Positions 45,399-53,960 of a stretch of 64,000 bases of DNA are shown here, in pieces (positions within the stretch are counted from its first letter, which is position 1; each line of letters opens with the position of its first letter). Both the position numbers and the translations under genes were made by a program. Origin of the DNA: Agrobacterium vitis (GTDB taxonomy: Bacteria; Pseudomonadota; Alphaproteobacteria; Rhizobiales; Rhizobiaceae); contig NZ_JACXXJ020000005.1 of the NCBI RefSeq assembly GCF_014926405.1, forward strand, positions 2,733,001 to 2,797,000, in the 5' to 3' direction. The notes below the pieces were generated by a model. It was not told where the DNA came from. It worked only from the letters and a program-made list of their open reading frames with translations, and ran no database searches.

Positions 45399-46732
45399 GC
45401 GAGACCCTCTCCCCCGCTGCGGCAGGCCACGGCGCTGGCGCCCTTGCCCCTGTATCGCGTCCTCGCCGGGACATTGGCATCAAGCGTCGCTACGCCGCCG
45501 AGCGCCGTTTCCGGGCCTATGGCATTGTCGCCATCAGCTTCGGTTTGCTGTTCTTGCTGCTACTGCTCACGTCGGTGGTTTCCAAAGGCTACACAGCCTT
45601 CTTGCAGACAACGATCACCGTTCCGGTTGAGTTTAGCGAGAAGCTGATCGACCCGAGCAACCAGCGCGCCACCAATCCCGATGTTTTGGTTGCGGCCAAT
45701 TATCCGGTTCTGGTACGCAATGCGCTGGCGGCAAAACTGAAGATCGATACATCCAATCGTCCGGCAATGAAGCAATTGACCGAGATGGTCTCCGACAATG
45801 TCCGCGTCCAATTGCGCAATATGGTCGTTGCCGATCCGTCGCTTGTCGGCAAGACGGTTCCGGTCTCGGTCCTGGCCAGTGCCACAATCGATACGGCCTT
45901 CAAGGGGCAATTCGACCTGACGGTCGATGAGAGTAGCCGAAAGATTTCCGACCAGCAGATCGGCTGGATGAATGCGCTGGCTGAAAGCGGCGCGCTGGCC
46001 AAGTCCTTCAATACCGGTATTTTCGTCAACGGCGCATCCAGCCGCCCGGAAGCCGCAGGCGTTGGCGTGGCCTTGATCGGTACTGCCTATATGATGCTGA
46101 CCGTGTTGATCCTGGCTCTGCCGATCGGCGTGGCAACCTCGATCTATCTTGAGGAATTTGCCCCGAAGAACCGTTGGACCGACCTGATCGAGGTCAATAT
46201 CAACAATCTTGCGGCTGTTCCCTCTATCGTCTTCGGCCTGCTTGGTCTGGCGGTGTTCATCAACTTCGCCGGTCTGCCGCGCTCGGCCTCGCTGGTCGGC
46301 GGACTGGTGCTCACCCTGATGACCCTGCCGACGATCATCATTGCCACCCGTGCGGCCTTGAAGGCCGTTCCGCCGTCGATCCGCGCTGCGGCCCTGGGTC
46401 TGGGTGCGTCCAAGATGCAGACCGTGTTCCATCATGTCCTGCCGCTCGCCATGCCCGGCGTGTTGACCGGCACGATTATCGGCCTTGCCCATGCACTGGG
46501 CGAGACCGCGCCGCTGTTGCTGATTGGCATGGTGGCCTTCGTGGCGGATTATCCAGGCACACCGCTCGATCCGTCCACGGCGCTGCCGGTGCAGATCTAT
46601 ATGTGGGCCAATGAAGCCGAGCGCGCTTTCGTGGAGCGGACGTCCGGTGCCATCATCATTCTGCTGATTTTCCTGCTGATCATGAATGTTGGTGCCATCC
46701 TGCTGCGTAGGCGGTTTGAGCGGCGGTGGTAG
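45395..46732 (+). CDS. pstA: Phosphate ABC transporter permease PstA
   Basis: A 445-residue permease that, like PstC here, has a long N-terminal part: one membrane helix near 45-65 and a periplasmic domain before the five-helix transport domain. IYLEEFAPKNRW, NNLAAVPSIVFGLLGLAVF and the EAA loop (SIRAAALGLGASKMQTVFHHVLPLAMPG) are conserved. The start overlaps the pstC stop. pstB follows after 98 bases. Confidence 0.9.
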   Translation: MSETLSPAAAGHGAGALAPVSRPRRDIGIKRRYAAERRFRAYGIVAISFGLLFLLLLLTSVVSKGYTAFLQTTITVPVEFSEKLIDPSNQRATNPDVLVAANYPVLVRNALAAKLKIDTSNRPAMKQLTEMVSDNVRVQLRNMVVADPSLVGKTVPVSVLASATIDTAFKGQFDLTVDESSRKISDQQIGWMNALAESGALAKSFNTGIFVNGASSRPEAAGVGVALIGTAYMMLTVLILALPIGVATSIYLEEFAPKNRWTDLIEVNINNLAAVPSIVFGLLGLAVFINFAGLPRSASLVGGLVLTLMTLPTIIIATRAALKAVPPSIRAAALGLGASKMQTVFHHVLPLAMPGVLTGTIIGLAHALGETAPLLLIGMVAFVADYPGTPLDPSTALPVQIYMWANEAERAFVERTSGAIIILLIFLLIMNVGAILLRRRFERRW

Positions 46733-46830
46733 AAACCAGCTGAACCACGGTCCTGGGCGATAACGTCCAGGAAAGTTCGTCGCGGCTTTCGCCAAGCAAT
46801 TGCGTAAAGAAAGGCCGGAGGAGTAAGAAT

Positions 46831-47646
46831 ATGAACATGATGTCTGAATCAGCAGTTGAAAAGGCCTTGGATCAGAAGATGACCGAAGTGAACACCAAGA
46901 TGGTCGGCAAGGATGTGTCCGTTTACTACGGTGAAAAGCGCGCCCTGTTCGACGTAAACCTGAATGTCCGCGAAAATACCGTCACGGCGCTGATCGGTCC
47001 TTCGGGTTGCGGCAAGTCTACGTTCTTGCGGACGCTGAACCGCATGAACGACACCATCGATCATTGCCGGGTCACCGGCCTTATCACCCTCGACGGCATG
47101 GATATCTACGATCCATCTATCGACGTTGTCGAGCTTCGCGCCCGCGTCGGCATGGTGTTCCAGAAGCCGAACCCGTTCCCCAAGTCGATCTACGAGAACA
47201 TTGCCTACGGCCCGCGCATCCATGGTCTCGCCCGCAACAAGGCAGACATGGACCAGATCGTCGAAAAGAGCCTTCAGCGCGCCGGTCTTTGGAACGAAGC
47301 AAAGGATCGCCTACAGGAGCCGGGAACGGGCCTTTCCGGCGGACAGCAGCAGCGTCTGTGCATTGCCCGCGCCATTGCCGTCAGCCCGGAAGTCATCCTG
47401 ATGGACGAGCCCTGCTCGGCCCTGGACCCGATTGCGACGGCCAAGGTGGAAGAACTGATCCACGAATTGCGGGCCAATTTCACCATCGTCATCGTCACGC
47501 ATTCGATGCAGCAGGCCGCTCGTGTGTCCCAGCGCACGGCAATGTTCCATCTCGGCCAGTTGGTCGAGGAAAACGATACCGACAAGATGTTCACCAACCC
47601 GGACGACCAGCGGACCCAGGACTATATCATGGGGCGGTTCGGCTGA
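46831..47646 (+). CDS. pstB: Phosphate ABC transporter ATPase PstB
   Basis: A 271-residue ABC ATPase: Walker [10 protein letters not shown] (56-64), Q-loop in [19 protein letters not shown], signature [14 protein letters not shown], Walker [14 protein letters not shown] and the switch His in [15 protein letters not shown]. It energises PstCA. GGAGG lies close before the ATG. Confidence 0.95.
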   Translation: MNMMSESAVEKALDQKMTEVNTKMVGKDVSVYYGEKRALFDVNLNVRENTVTALIGPSGCGKSTFLRTLNRMNDTIDHCRVTGLITLDGMDIYDPSIDVVELRARVGMVFQKPNPFPKSIYENIAYGPRIHGLARNKADMDQIVEKSLQRAGLWNEAKDRLQEPGTGLSGGQQQRLCIARAIAVSPEVILMDEPCSALDPIATAKVEELIHELRANFTIVIVTHSMQQAARVSQRTAMFHLGQLVEENDTDKMFTNPDDQRTQDYIMGRFG

Positions 47647-47689
47647 TCCGACGGTTGATTGAAAATGCATCTTTTTAAAGGATCAGACC

Positions 47690-48397
47690 ATGACAGCGCA
47701 TATCTACACCGCCTTTGACGAGGAACTGAAATATCTGATGCGCCGCATTTCGGAAATGGGCGGTCTGGCCGAGCAGATGGTGGGTGAATCCGTCCGCGCG
47801 CTGGTCAATTCCGATGCGGCCCTCGCCCAGAAGGTGATCTCCGACGACGTGATCATGGACAATGCCGAGCGCGAAGTGGGCGACAAGGCGATTGTAACCA
47901 TCGCAAAACGTCAGCCCATGGCCGCCGATCTGCGCGAAATCATCGGTGCGCTCAGGATCGCCTCGGATCTGGAGCGCGTCGGCGATCTCGGCAAGAACAA
48001 TGCCAAGCGGGTCATGGCCGTGCAAGGCACCGGCGTGCCGCGCAAGCTGGCCCGCGGCATCGAGCATCTTTCGGAACTGGCGATGACCCAGCTCAAGGAA
48101 GTGCTGGATGTCTACACCACCCGCTCGGCGGAAAAGGCCAAGTCGATCCGCGACCGCGATGAGGAGATCGATGCAATCTACACCTCGCTGTTTCGCGAAT
48201 TGCTGACCTACATGATGGAAGATCCGCGCAACATCACCACCTGCACGCACCTTCTGTTCTGCGCCAAGAATATCGAGCGCATCGGCGACCATGCCACCAA
48301 TATCGCCGAGACCATCTATTATATGGCCACTGGCGCCCAGCCCGAGGGTGAGCGCCCGAAGGACGACACGACGACCGCTTTCGGGGTCGCCGATTGA
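47690..48397 (+). CDS. phoU: Phosphate transport regulator PhoU
   Basis: A 235-residue all-helical protein with two PhoU three-helix repeats. The metal-binding motifs E(D)xxxD appear in LRIASDLERVGDLGKN and CAKNIERIGDHATNIAE. It links Pst transport to PhoR, keeping the regulon off when phosphate is ample. The last gene before a structured 360-base gap and phoB. Confidence 0.92.
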   Translation: MTAHIYTAFDEELKYLMRRISEMGGLAEQMVGESVRALVNSDAALAQKVISDDVIMDNAEREVGDKAIVTIAKRQPMAADLREIIGALRIASDLERVGDLGKNNAKRVMAVQGTGVPRKLARGIEHLSELAMTQLKEVLDVYTTRSAEKAKSIRDRDEEIDAIYTSLFRELLTYMMEDPRNITTCTHLLFCAKNIERIGDHATNIAETIYYMATGAQPEGERPKDDTTTAFGVAD

Positions 48398-48757
48398 GAT
48401 GACAATGCGAGGATGTTGACCCATCCCCGCATTGCATGACGTGTTGATATCTCAAGGCATCAAGACCTTGAGATATCAAAGAAAAGCATACCAAGAGCCA
48501 TGATCTGTGGCTGCCGGTATGAAACCATGACGGAGATTGGCATCGGACAGCTCAGCGTCTGACGCCAAATGGGGTGGGGGCTTCACCCGAAGGTTCGACC
48601 TGTGGCGACAGGCCAGCCTTCCAGTCACAGTAGAGCGCCATCATGAAGCGCAAACATGCTGTAAACATCGAAATTCTCGTATTGCCGTGTTCTTTTTCGC
48701 CAGAGCGGACAAGAAAAGGCTTGCGGGAAGACTCTCTCATTGAAGGTATGGGATCGA
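48398..48757. other. phoU-phoB intergenic region
   Basis: 360 bases carrying the two stem-loops just after phoU. The rest, about 280 bases up to phoB, shows no gene and no clear Pho box; CTGTG/CACAG (48599-48631) is a loose inverted repeat. The length suggests a separate phoB promoter. Confidence 0.4.
48403..48479 (+). terminator. Two consecutive stem-loops downstream of phoU
   Basis: First CAATGCG-a-GGATG / CATCC-c-CGCATTG (48403-48434). Second, a perfect 14-base stem TTGATATCTCAAGG / CCTTGAGATATCAA with an 8-base loop (48444-48479). Neither is followed by a good T-run on the plus strand. They may separate phoU from phoB transcription or stabilise the phoU end. Confidence 0.55.
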
Positions 48758-49441
48758 ATGCTGCCGAAAATTGCCGTCGTTGAAGACGAAGAAGCCCTGA
48801 GCGTCCTTTTGCGTTATAATCTGGAATCGGAAGGCTATGAGGTCGAAACCATTCTGCGGGGAGACGAAGCCGAGCTTCGCCTGCAGGAACGGGTACCGGA
48901 TCTGCTGATCCTCGATTGGATGTTGCCGGGTGTTTCCGGCATTGAGCTATGTCGTCGCCTGCGGATGCGACCCGATACCGAGCGCCTGCCGATCATCATG
49001 CTGACCGCGCGTGGCGAAGAGAGCGAACGGGTGCGCGGACTTGCCACCGGTGCCGACGATTATGTCGTCAAACCGTTCTCGACGCCGGAACTGATGGCCC
49101 GGGTCAAGGCGATGCTGCGCCGCGCCAAGCCGGAAGTTCTGTCCAGCCTGCTGCGGTGCGGCGATATCGAGCTTGATCGCGAAACCCACCGTGTCCATCG
49201 CAAGAGCCGCGAAGTGCGCCTCGGGCCGACCGAATTCCGGCTGCTGGAATTCCTGATGACCTCACCTGGTCGGGTGTTTTCCCGCTCTCAACTGCTGGAT
49301 GGCGTCTGGGGCCATGACATTTATGTGGACGAGCGCACGGTCGATGTCCATGTCGGACGGCTGCGCAAGGCGCTCAACTTTTCCAATATGCAGGACGTGA
49401 TCCGCACGGTGCGCGGCGCCGGCTATTCGATGGAAGCATAA
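48758..49441 (+). CDS. phoB: Phosphate regulon response regulator PhoB
   Basis: A 227-residue OmpR/PhoB-type regulator. The receiver has Glu9-Asp10, phosphoacceptor Asp53 (ILDWMLPG), Thr83 and Lys105; the winged-helix output (about 130-226) contains LGPTEFRLLEFLMTSPGRVFSR and DERTVDVHVGRLRKAL. It binds Pho boxes such as that before pstS. A TTG 18 bases upstream is open, but the ATG gives the family N-terminus MLPKIAVVEDEE. Confidence 0.93.
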   Translation: MLPKIAVVEDEEALSVLLRYNLESEGYEVETILRGDEAELRLQERVPDLLILDWMLPGVSGIELCRRLRMRPDTERLPIIMLTARGEESERVRGLATGADDYVVKPFSTPELMARVKAMLRRAKPEVLSSLLRCGDIELDRETHRVHRKSREVRLGPTEFRLLEFLMTSPGRVFSRSQLLDGVWGHDIYVDERTVDVHVGRLRKALNFSNMQDVIRTVRGAGYSMEA

Positions 49442-49483
49442 GATCGCTGCTCTGTTTTTATGGACCGAAACCCCAGTGGAACG

Positions 49484-49514
49484 AAAAAAGCGAGCCGGGC
49501 GGCTCGCTTTTTTT
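49484..49514. terminator. Bidirectional terminator between phoB and gcrA
   Basis: GCGAGCC-GGGC-GGCTCGC stem flanked by A6 on the left and T7 on the right, so it works for phoB (rightward) and for the convergent gcrA (leftward). Confidence 0.9.
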
Positions 49515-49545
49515 ATGACATGCGATCGGAGATCACGGGCAGAGA

Positions 49546-50097
49546 TCAGCGCGCGTTCGCAGCAGCCCGGCGCCGCTCGTTTACCGGCTGGTAGGCGAGC
49601 TTCGCGTGATATTTGCAATAGGGAGAATTGTCCTGGCTGTCGCAGCCACAGAAGTGAAACTCGTCGGTCATCGGGTCGCCAACCGGCCATTTGCAGGTCC
49701 GCTCGGTCAGGTCCGTCAGCGACAAGCGGCGCGAGGCTGGCAGGATGGTGGTGTTGAGAACCGGCAAGGCAGCCATGTTCTCGGTGACATCCATGTCGAG
49801 ATCGTCGTTCAGCGCAGTCGCCGCAACGGTGCGCGCGGCAGGACGCGGTGAGCTTGAAGGCGTGCGTGCGGCAAAACTCGGTGCGCGGGGCGTGGACGGT
49901 GCAGGCCGCTTGGGTGTGCGCGCTGGCGTGGCAGTAGGACCGCCTGCCTTGGCGCGTCCGGGAAGGCACAACCGATGCACCTTGCCAATCACGGCATTCC
50001 GGCTGACGCCGCCAAGCTGCGTCGCAATCTGACTTGCGCTCAGGCCTTCGGCCCATAATTTCGTGAGTCTTTCAACTCGCTCGTCCGTCCAGTTCAT
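49546..50097 (-). CDS. gcrA: Cell cycle regulator GcrA
   Basis: A 183-residue alphaproteobacterial GcrA. The N-terminal helix-turn-helix (NWTDERVERLTKLWAEGLSA, then QIATQLGGVSRNAVIGKVHRL) is highly characteristic. A Pro/Ala/Ser-rich linker (about 50-105) leads to a conserved C-terminal domain with CKWPVGDP, FHFCGC, SPYCKYHAKLAYQP, which in Caulobacter binds sigma-70. GcrA activates promoters with CcrM-methylated GANTC sites. The divergent upstream region holds a dense GANTC cluster, suggesting methylation-dependent control of gcrA itself or of argD. Confidence 0.93.
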   Translation of the reverse strand: MNWTDERVERLTKLWAEGLSASQIATQLGGVSRNAVIGKVHRLCLPGRAKAGGPTATPARTPKRPAPSTPRAPSFAARTPSSSPRPAARTVAATALNDDLDMDVTENMAALPVLNTTILPASRRLSLTDLTERTCKWPVGDPMTDEFHFCGCDSQDNSPYCKYHAKLAYQPVNERRRAAANAR

Positions 50098-50243
50098 GCC
50101 GCAATCTCCGCCTGGTGCACGCGCTTGACGCGGAATCCATCATCCATGTCCCGGAAGGTTCCGGAACCCAACTTTCCTCGTGTTGTTGGTGACTTTTCCG
50201 CCGCATGCAGTGTAGTAATTCGTTATTAACCTAGTGTGAGCCT

Positions 50244-50279
50244 GACTCCGTGACAAGAGTCGCCGAATCATCGTGAATC
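50244..50279. promoter_or_regulatory. Cluster of four GANTC methylation sites
   Basis: GACTC (50244), GAGTC (50257), GAATC (50265) and GAATC (50275) fall within 36 bases; chance expectation is about 0.14. GANTC is the CcrM methylation target and GcrA cofactor site in alphaproteobacteria. It lies about 150 bases before gcrA. Confidence 0.6.
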
Positions 50280-50420
50280 GAATTTCAGGCTTTTCCCCAA
50301 CTTGCTATCCACCGATTTTTTATCGATGCTGTTTGTTCAACAGCGCTCGCAAGGACATGTCGGAGCGATGCCTTTGCCCCGATGTTTTGTTGACAACGCT
50401 GGCGGAAGCCGGAATAGTGC

Positions 50421-50446
50421 AAATGCCGCCGAAAGGCGGCATTTTT
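50421..50446 (+). terminator. Intrinsic terminator in the argD leader
   Basis: ATGCCGCC-GAAA-GGCGGCAT with a GNRA-type tetraloop and a TTTTT tail, 80 bases before the argD ATG and on the same strand. Either it ends a small upstream transcript or it attenuates argDF. Confidence 0.75.
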
Positions 50447-50526
50447 GATTTTTTCCACCGGTTTTTCGGTGGTTGGCCTATAAACTCATTGAGACTTCAA
50501 AAAGCCGCTCGAAAGGATTTTCCGCC

Positions 50527-51735
50527 ATGGCTCAGACATCAACGCCGCTGTTCAACACGTTTTCACGTGCGCCGCTGCGTTTCGAGCGAGGCGAGGGCCC
50601 GTGGCTTTATACTGAAACAGGTGAGCAATATCTCGACTTCGCTGGCGGCGTCGCCGTGACGTCCTGCGGTCATTCGCATCCGCATCTCGTCGAGGCATTG
50701 AAAAGCCAGGCGGAGAAAGTCTGGCACCTTTCGAACCTCTATGAAGTTCCCGGCCAGGAACGCCTGGCCGCAAGGCTGGTCGAGGCAACATTTGCCGACA
50801 AGGTGTTCTTCACCAATTCCGGTGCCGAAGCGCTCGAATGCGCCATCAAGACGGCTCGCCGCTATCATTATAGCAAGGGCCATCCGGAGAAATTCCATAT
50901 CATCACTTTCGAGGGTGCCTTTCATGGCCGCACCATCGCCACCATCGCTGCTGGCGGCCAGGAGAAATATCTTGAAGGCTTCGGCCCCAAGGCACCCGGC
51001 TTCGACCAGGTGCCGTTCGGCGATCTCGACGCATTGAAGGCGGCGATCACCGACAGCACGGCTGCGTTGCTGATCGAGCCTATCCAGGGCGAAGGCGGTA
51101 TTCGCGTCGTGGGGAGCGAGTTCCTGCGCGAATTGCGGGCAATCTGCGACGAGAAGGGCCTGCTGCTCATTCTCGATGAAGTACAGTCGGGCGTTGGCCG
51201 GACGGGCAAGTTCTTTGCCCATGAATGGGCTGGCCTCACACCCGATATCATGGCGGTGGCCAAGGGTATTGGCGGCGGCTTTCCATTCGGTGCCTGCCTT
51301 GCCACAGAAGAGGCTGCGTCCGGCATGACGGCTGGCGTGCACGGCACGACCTATGGCGGCAACCCGCTGGCCATGGCGGTCGGCAATGCCGTTCTCGATC
51401 TGGTTCTCGCCGATGACTTCCTGCAAAATGTCCGCGATGTGGCGCTGATCTTCCGGCAGGGTCTGGCTGGTCTGAAAGACCGTTTTCCAGGCGTGATCGA
51501 AGACGTGCGCGGCGAGGGCCTGATGCTCGGCATCAAGGCCGCAGTGCCATCCTCCGAACTGCTGCACGCTATGCGCCACGAGCATATCCTGGGCGTTCCG
51601 GCAGGCGATAACGTCATCCGCCTGCTTCCACCGCTGACGCTGACTGCCGAACAGGCCCGAGAAGGCCTGAAGCGCATCGAACAGGCCGCCGAGGCCTTGT
51701 CCGCGCAGGCCGCCCTCAAAATCGCTCAGGCATGA
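50527..51735 (+). CDS. argD: Acetylornithine aminotransferase
   Basis: A 402-residue class III aminotransferase converting N-acetylglutamate semialdehyde to N-acetylornithine (arginine synthesis), often also acting in lysine synthesis. It has [16 protein letters not shown], the Asp in [14 protein letters not shown], Schiff-base Lys in [13 protein letters not shown], and [13 protein letters not shown]. An 18-codon upstream extension is possible, but [20 protein letters not shown] is the normal ArgD N-terminus. argF follows after 15 bases. dapD/dapE, which use a related aminotransferase step, lie 5 kb away. Confidence 0.93.
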   Translation: MAQTSTPLFNTFSRAPLRFERGEGPWLYTETGEQYLDFAGGVAVTSCGHSHPHLVEALKSQAEKVWHLSNLYEVPGQERLAARLVEATFADKVFFTNSGAEALECAIKTARRYHYSKGHPEKFHIITFEGAFHGRTIATIAAGGQEKYLEGFGPKAPGFDQVPFGDLDALKAAITDSTAALLIEPIQGEGGIRVVGSEFLRELRAICDEKGLLLILDEVQSGVGRTGKFFAHEWAGLTPDIMAVAKGIGGGFPFGACLATEEAASGMTAGVHGTTYGGNPLAMAVGNAVLDLVLADDFLQNVRDVALIFRQGLAGLKDRFPGVIEDVRGEGLMLGIKAAVPSSELLHAMRHEHILGVPAGDNVIRLLPPLTLTAEQAREGLKRIEQAAEALSAQAALKIAQA

Positions 51736-51750
51736 ACGACAGGTAACACC

Positions 51751-52668
51751 ATGGCATCCCCGAAACACTTCCTCGATCTCTCGGCCATGACGTCCGAGGA
51801 CCTTCACTCTATTCTGTCCGACGCCCATCAGCGCAAGACCAGGACCCGGGCCGGAACAGCGGACAAGCCGCTGGCCGGCAAGATGCTGGCGATGATCTTC
51901 GAAAAGCCATCGACCCGCACCCGCGTCTCCTTCGATGTCGGCATGCGCCAACTGGGCGGCGAGACGCTGTTTTTGTCCGGGACGGAAATGCAGCTTGGCC
52001 GCGCCGAGACGATTGGCGATACCGCCAAGGTTCTGTCGCGCTATGTCGATGCGATCATGATCCGCACCACCGATCACAACCGCCTGCTGGAGCTGGCCGA
52101 ACACGCCACCGTTCCGGTGATCAATGCGTTGACCGACCTGACCCATCCCTGCCAGATCATGGCAGATATCATGACCATCGAGGAACATCGCGGCCCGATC
52201 CGGGGCAAGACGCTGGCCTGGACGGGCGACGGCAACAATGTCCTGCATTCGCTGGTCGAAGGGGCGGCCCGCTTCGGCTACCGGATGAACATGGCTGTGC
52301 CAATGGGCTCTGAGCCGGAAGACCAGATCCTCAACTGGGCGCGCAACAATGGCGGCGAGATCATGCTGTGCCATGATGCCGACCGCGCCGTGACCGGTGC
52401 TGATGCCGTGATCACCGATACCTGGGTATCGATGAACCTGGAGCATAAGGCACGCGGCCATAACGTATTCCAGCCTTTCCAGGTCAACCCCGCCCTGATG
52501 AAACAGGCAAAGTCCGATGCATTGTTCATGCACTGCCTGCCCGCTCATCGCGGTGAGGAGGTGACCGATGAAGTGATCGACGGGCCGCAATCGGTTGTGT
52601 TCGACGAGGCGGAAAACCGGCTACATGCCCAGAAGTCCATTCTCGCCTGGTGCCTTGGCGCAGTATGA
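51751..52668 (+). CDS. argF: Ornithine carbamoyltransferase
   Basis: A 305-residue OTCase making citrulline from ornithine and carbamoyl phosphate. Carbamoyl-phosphate site [12 protein letters not shown], and ornithine/catalytic [12 protein letters not shown] with its Cys are all present. It is cotranscribed with argD. Confidence 0.95.
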   Translation: MASPKHFLDLSAMTSEDLHSILSDAHQRKTRTRAGTADKPLAGKMLAMIFEKPSTRTRVSFDVGMRQLGGETLFLSGTEMQLGRAETIGDTAKVLSRYVDAIMIRTTDHNRLLELAEHATVPVINALTDLTHPCQIMADIMTIEEHRGPIRGKTLAWTGDGNNVLHSLVEGAARFGYRMNMAVPMGSEPEDQILNWARNNGGEIMLCHDADRAVTGADAVITDTWVSMNLEHKARGHNVFQPFQVNPALMKQAKSDALFMHCLPAHRGEEVTDEVIDGPQSVVFDEAENRLHAQKSILAWCLGAV

Positions 52669-52959
52669 CGGTTTCAGGCTACTGAAAGCCTTGCAGAGCG
52701 GGTTTACAGGGTGTGCTGCGCTTTGAGATTGCGAGAGCATGGCTGATGCGCAATTTTACCGCTTGATCTTGAGGCGGGAAGATACCATTTGTCCGTCTTG
52801 TTTCGAGGCATGGGCTTTTCCTCGGTTCGGACAGGTCGCTGTGAACCTACCTTGACCAAATAATCGTCATGCAGTCATTTTAGATTGCAGCGCCGTGCGG
52901 TAGATGCATGGCGTTGCCCTGCATTCATCCAGGGATGCATTCGTGCCAGGAGTTGTGCC

Positions 52960-53949
52960 ATGACAGACAAATTGAGCGCGTTGGGCGAGTTCGGCTTTGC
53001 CGGTGACGACCGGGTCGTACCCTTCCAGGTCGATGGTCTGGATGTGCGGGGCCGTGCGGTCCAGCTTGGGCCTTTGCTCAACACGATCCTGGATCGGCAT
53101 GACTATCCCCCGGCTGTTGCCCGCCTGCTGGCCGAGGCGATTGCACTGACGGTGCTGATCGGCACCTCGCTGAAATTCGAGGGCAAGTTCATCGTCCAGA
53201 CCAAAAGCGATGGTCCTGTGGATTTGCTGGTCTGCGATTTTGCCACGCCGGAAAATGTCCGTGCCTATGCCCGCTTTGACGAAGAGCGGTTGGCGCAGGC
53301 ACTGGCGGACGGCAAATCGACACCGACCGACCTGCTCGGCGCTGGTATTCTGGCCTTTACCATCGATCAGGGCAATTACATGCAGCCCTATCAGGGCATC
53401 GTGCCGCTGGATGGCTCTTCGCTTGAAGACATTGCCGGTTTTTATTTTCGCCAGTCGGAGCAAATCCCGACGCGGGTGCGTCTGGCCGTGGCCGAGCTGT
53501 TTGATCGAGACAGTTCCGGCAAGCCGCGCCATAGCTGGCGCGCTGGCGGGCTGATCGCGCAATTCCTGCCAGAAGCCCCTGAGCGCATGCATCAGGGCGA
53601 CCTGCCGGGCGGCGATGGTGACGACAATGCGTATGACGGTCCCGATGATGACAATTGGGCGGAAGCCCGGATGCTGGTGGAAACCATCGATGGGGACGAG
53701 TTGACCGATCCGCAGATCGGCACCGAACGGCTACTGTTCCGGCTTTTCCACGAGCGCGGCGTCCGCGTTTATGAACCGCAGGCCGTTCATGATCGGTGCA
53801 GCTGTTCCCGCGACAAGATCAAGGGTGTACTGAAGGGTTTTACCGCCGAGGAAATCGCCGCCAGCGAAGAAGAAGGCGAGATTTCCGTGACCTGCGAATT
53901 CTGCTCGACCACGTATAAATACGAGGCCGATGAAGTGACGCCCGCATAA
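52960..53949 (+). CDS. hslO: Redox-regulated chaperone Hsp33
   Basis: A 329-residue Hsp33. The N-terminal chaperone core is followed by the C-terminal zinc redox switch with CSC (DRCSCSRDK) and CEFC. Oxidation of these four Cys releases zinc and activates holdase activity. An acidic insert (GGDGDDNAYDGPDDDNWAEA, about 225-245) is typical of alphaproteobacterial forms. The ATG at 52960 has AGGAG upstream; the frame extends 25 codons without a site. The 291-base gap before it shows no gene. Confidence 0.9.
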   Translation: MTDKLSALGEFGFAGDDRVVPFQVDGLDVRGRAVQLGPLLNTILDRHDYPPAVARLLAEAIALTVLIGTSLKFEGKFIVQTKSDGPVDLLVCDFATPENVRAYARFDEERLAQALADGKSTPTDLLGAGILAFTIDQGNYMQPYQGIVPLDGSSLEDIAGFYFRQSEQIPTRVRLAVAELFDRDSSGKPRHSWRAGGLIAQFLPEAPERMHQGDLPGGDGDDNAYDGPDDDNWAEARMLVETIDGDELTDPQIGTERLLFRLFHERGVRVYEPQAVHDRCSCSRDKIKGVLKGFTAEEIAASEEEGEISVTCEFCSTTYKYEADEVTPA

Positions 53950-53959
53950 TTTGCGGGCG
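53939..53959. terminator. Hairpin between convergent hslO and glycerate kinase genes
   Basis: CGCCCGCA / TGCGGGCG, 8 paired bases with a 5-base loop; it includes the hslO stop codon and reaches to within two bases of the end of the opposing gene. Likely a shared terminator. Confidence 0.6.
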
Positions 53960-53960
53960 C

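Larger units (their letters stand above)
50098..50526. other. gcrA-argD divergent regulatory region
   Basis: 429 bases. GANTC sites lie at 50133, 50244, 50257, 50265 and 50275. A promoter-like TTGACA (50390-50395), 17 bases, AATAGT (50413-50418) faces argD, and an intrinsic terminator follows at 50421. A second stem CCACCG/CGGTGG lies at about 50455-50472. The open frame running into argD from 50273 has no protein-like character. Confidence 0.55.

Noticed and set aside
50273..50526. Frame leading toward argD from 50273
   Set aside because: Crosses an intrinsic terminator and has no protein-like pattern; read as leader DNA.
50563..52590. 675-codon antisense frame across argD and argF
   Set aside because: Spans two well-supported genes and has the His/Gln/Arg-rich composition of an antisense frame.
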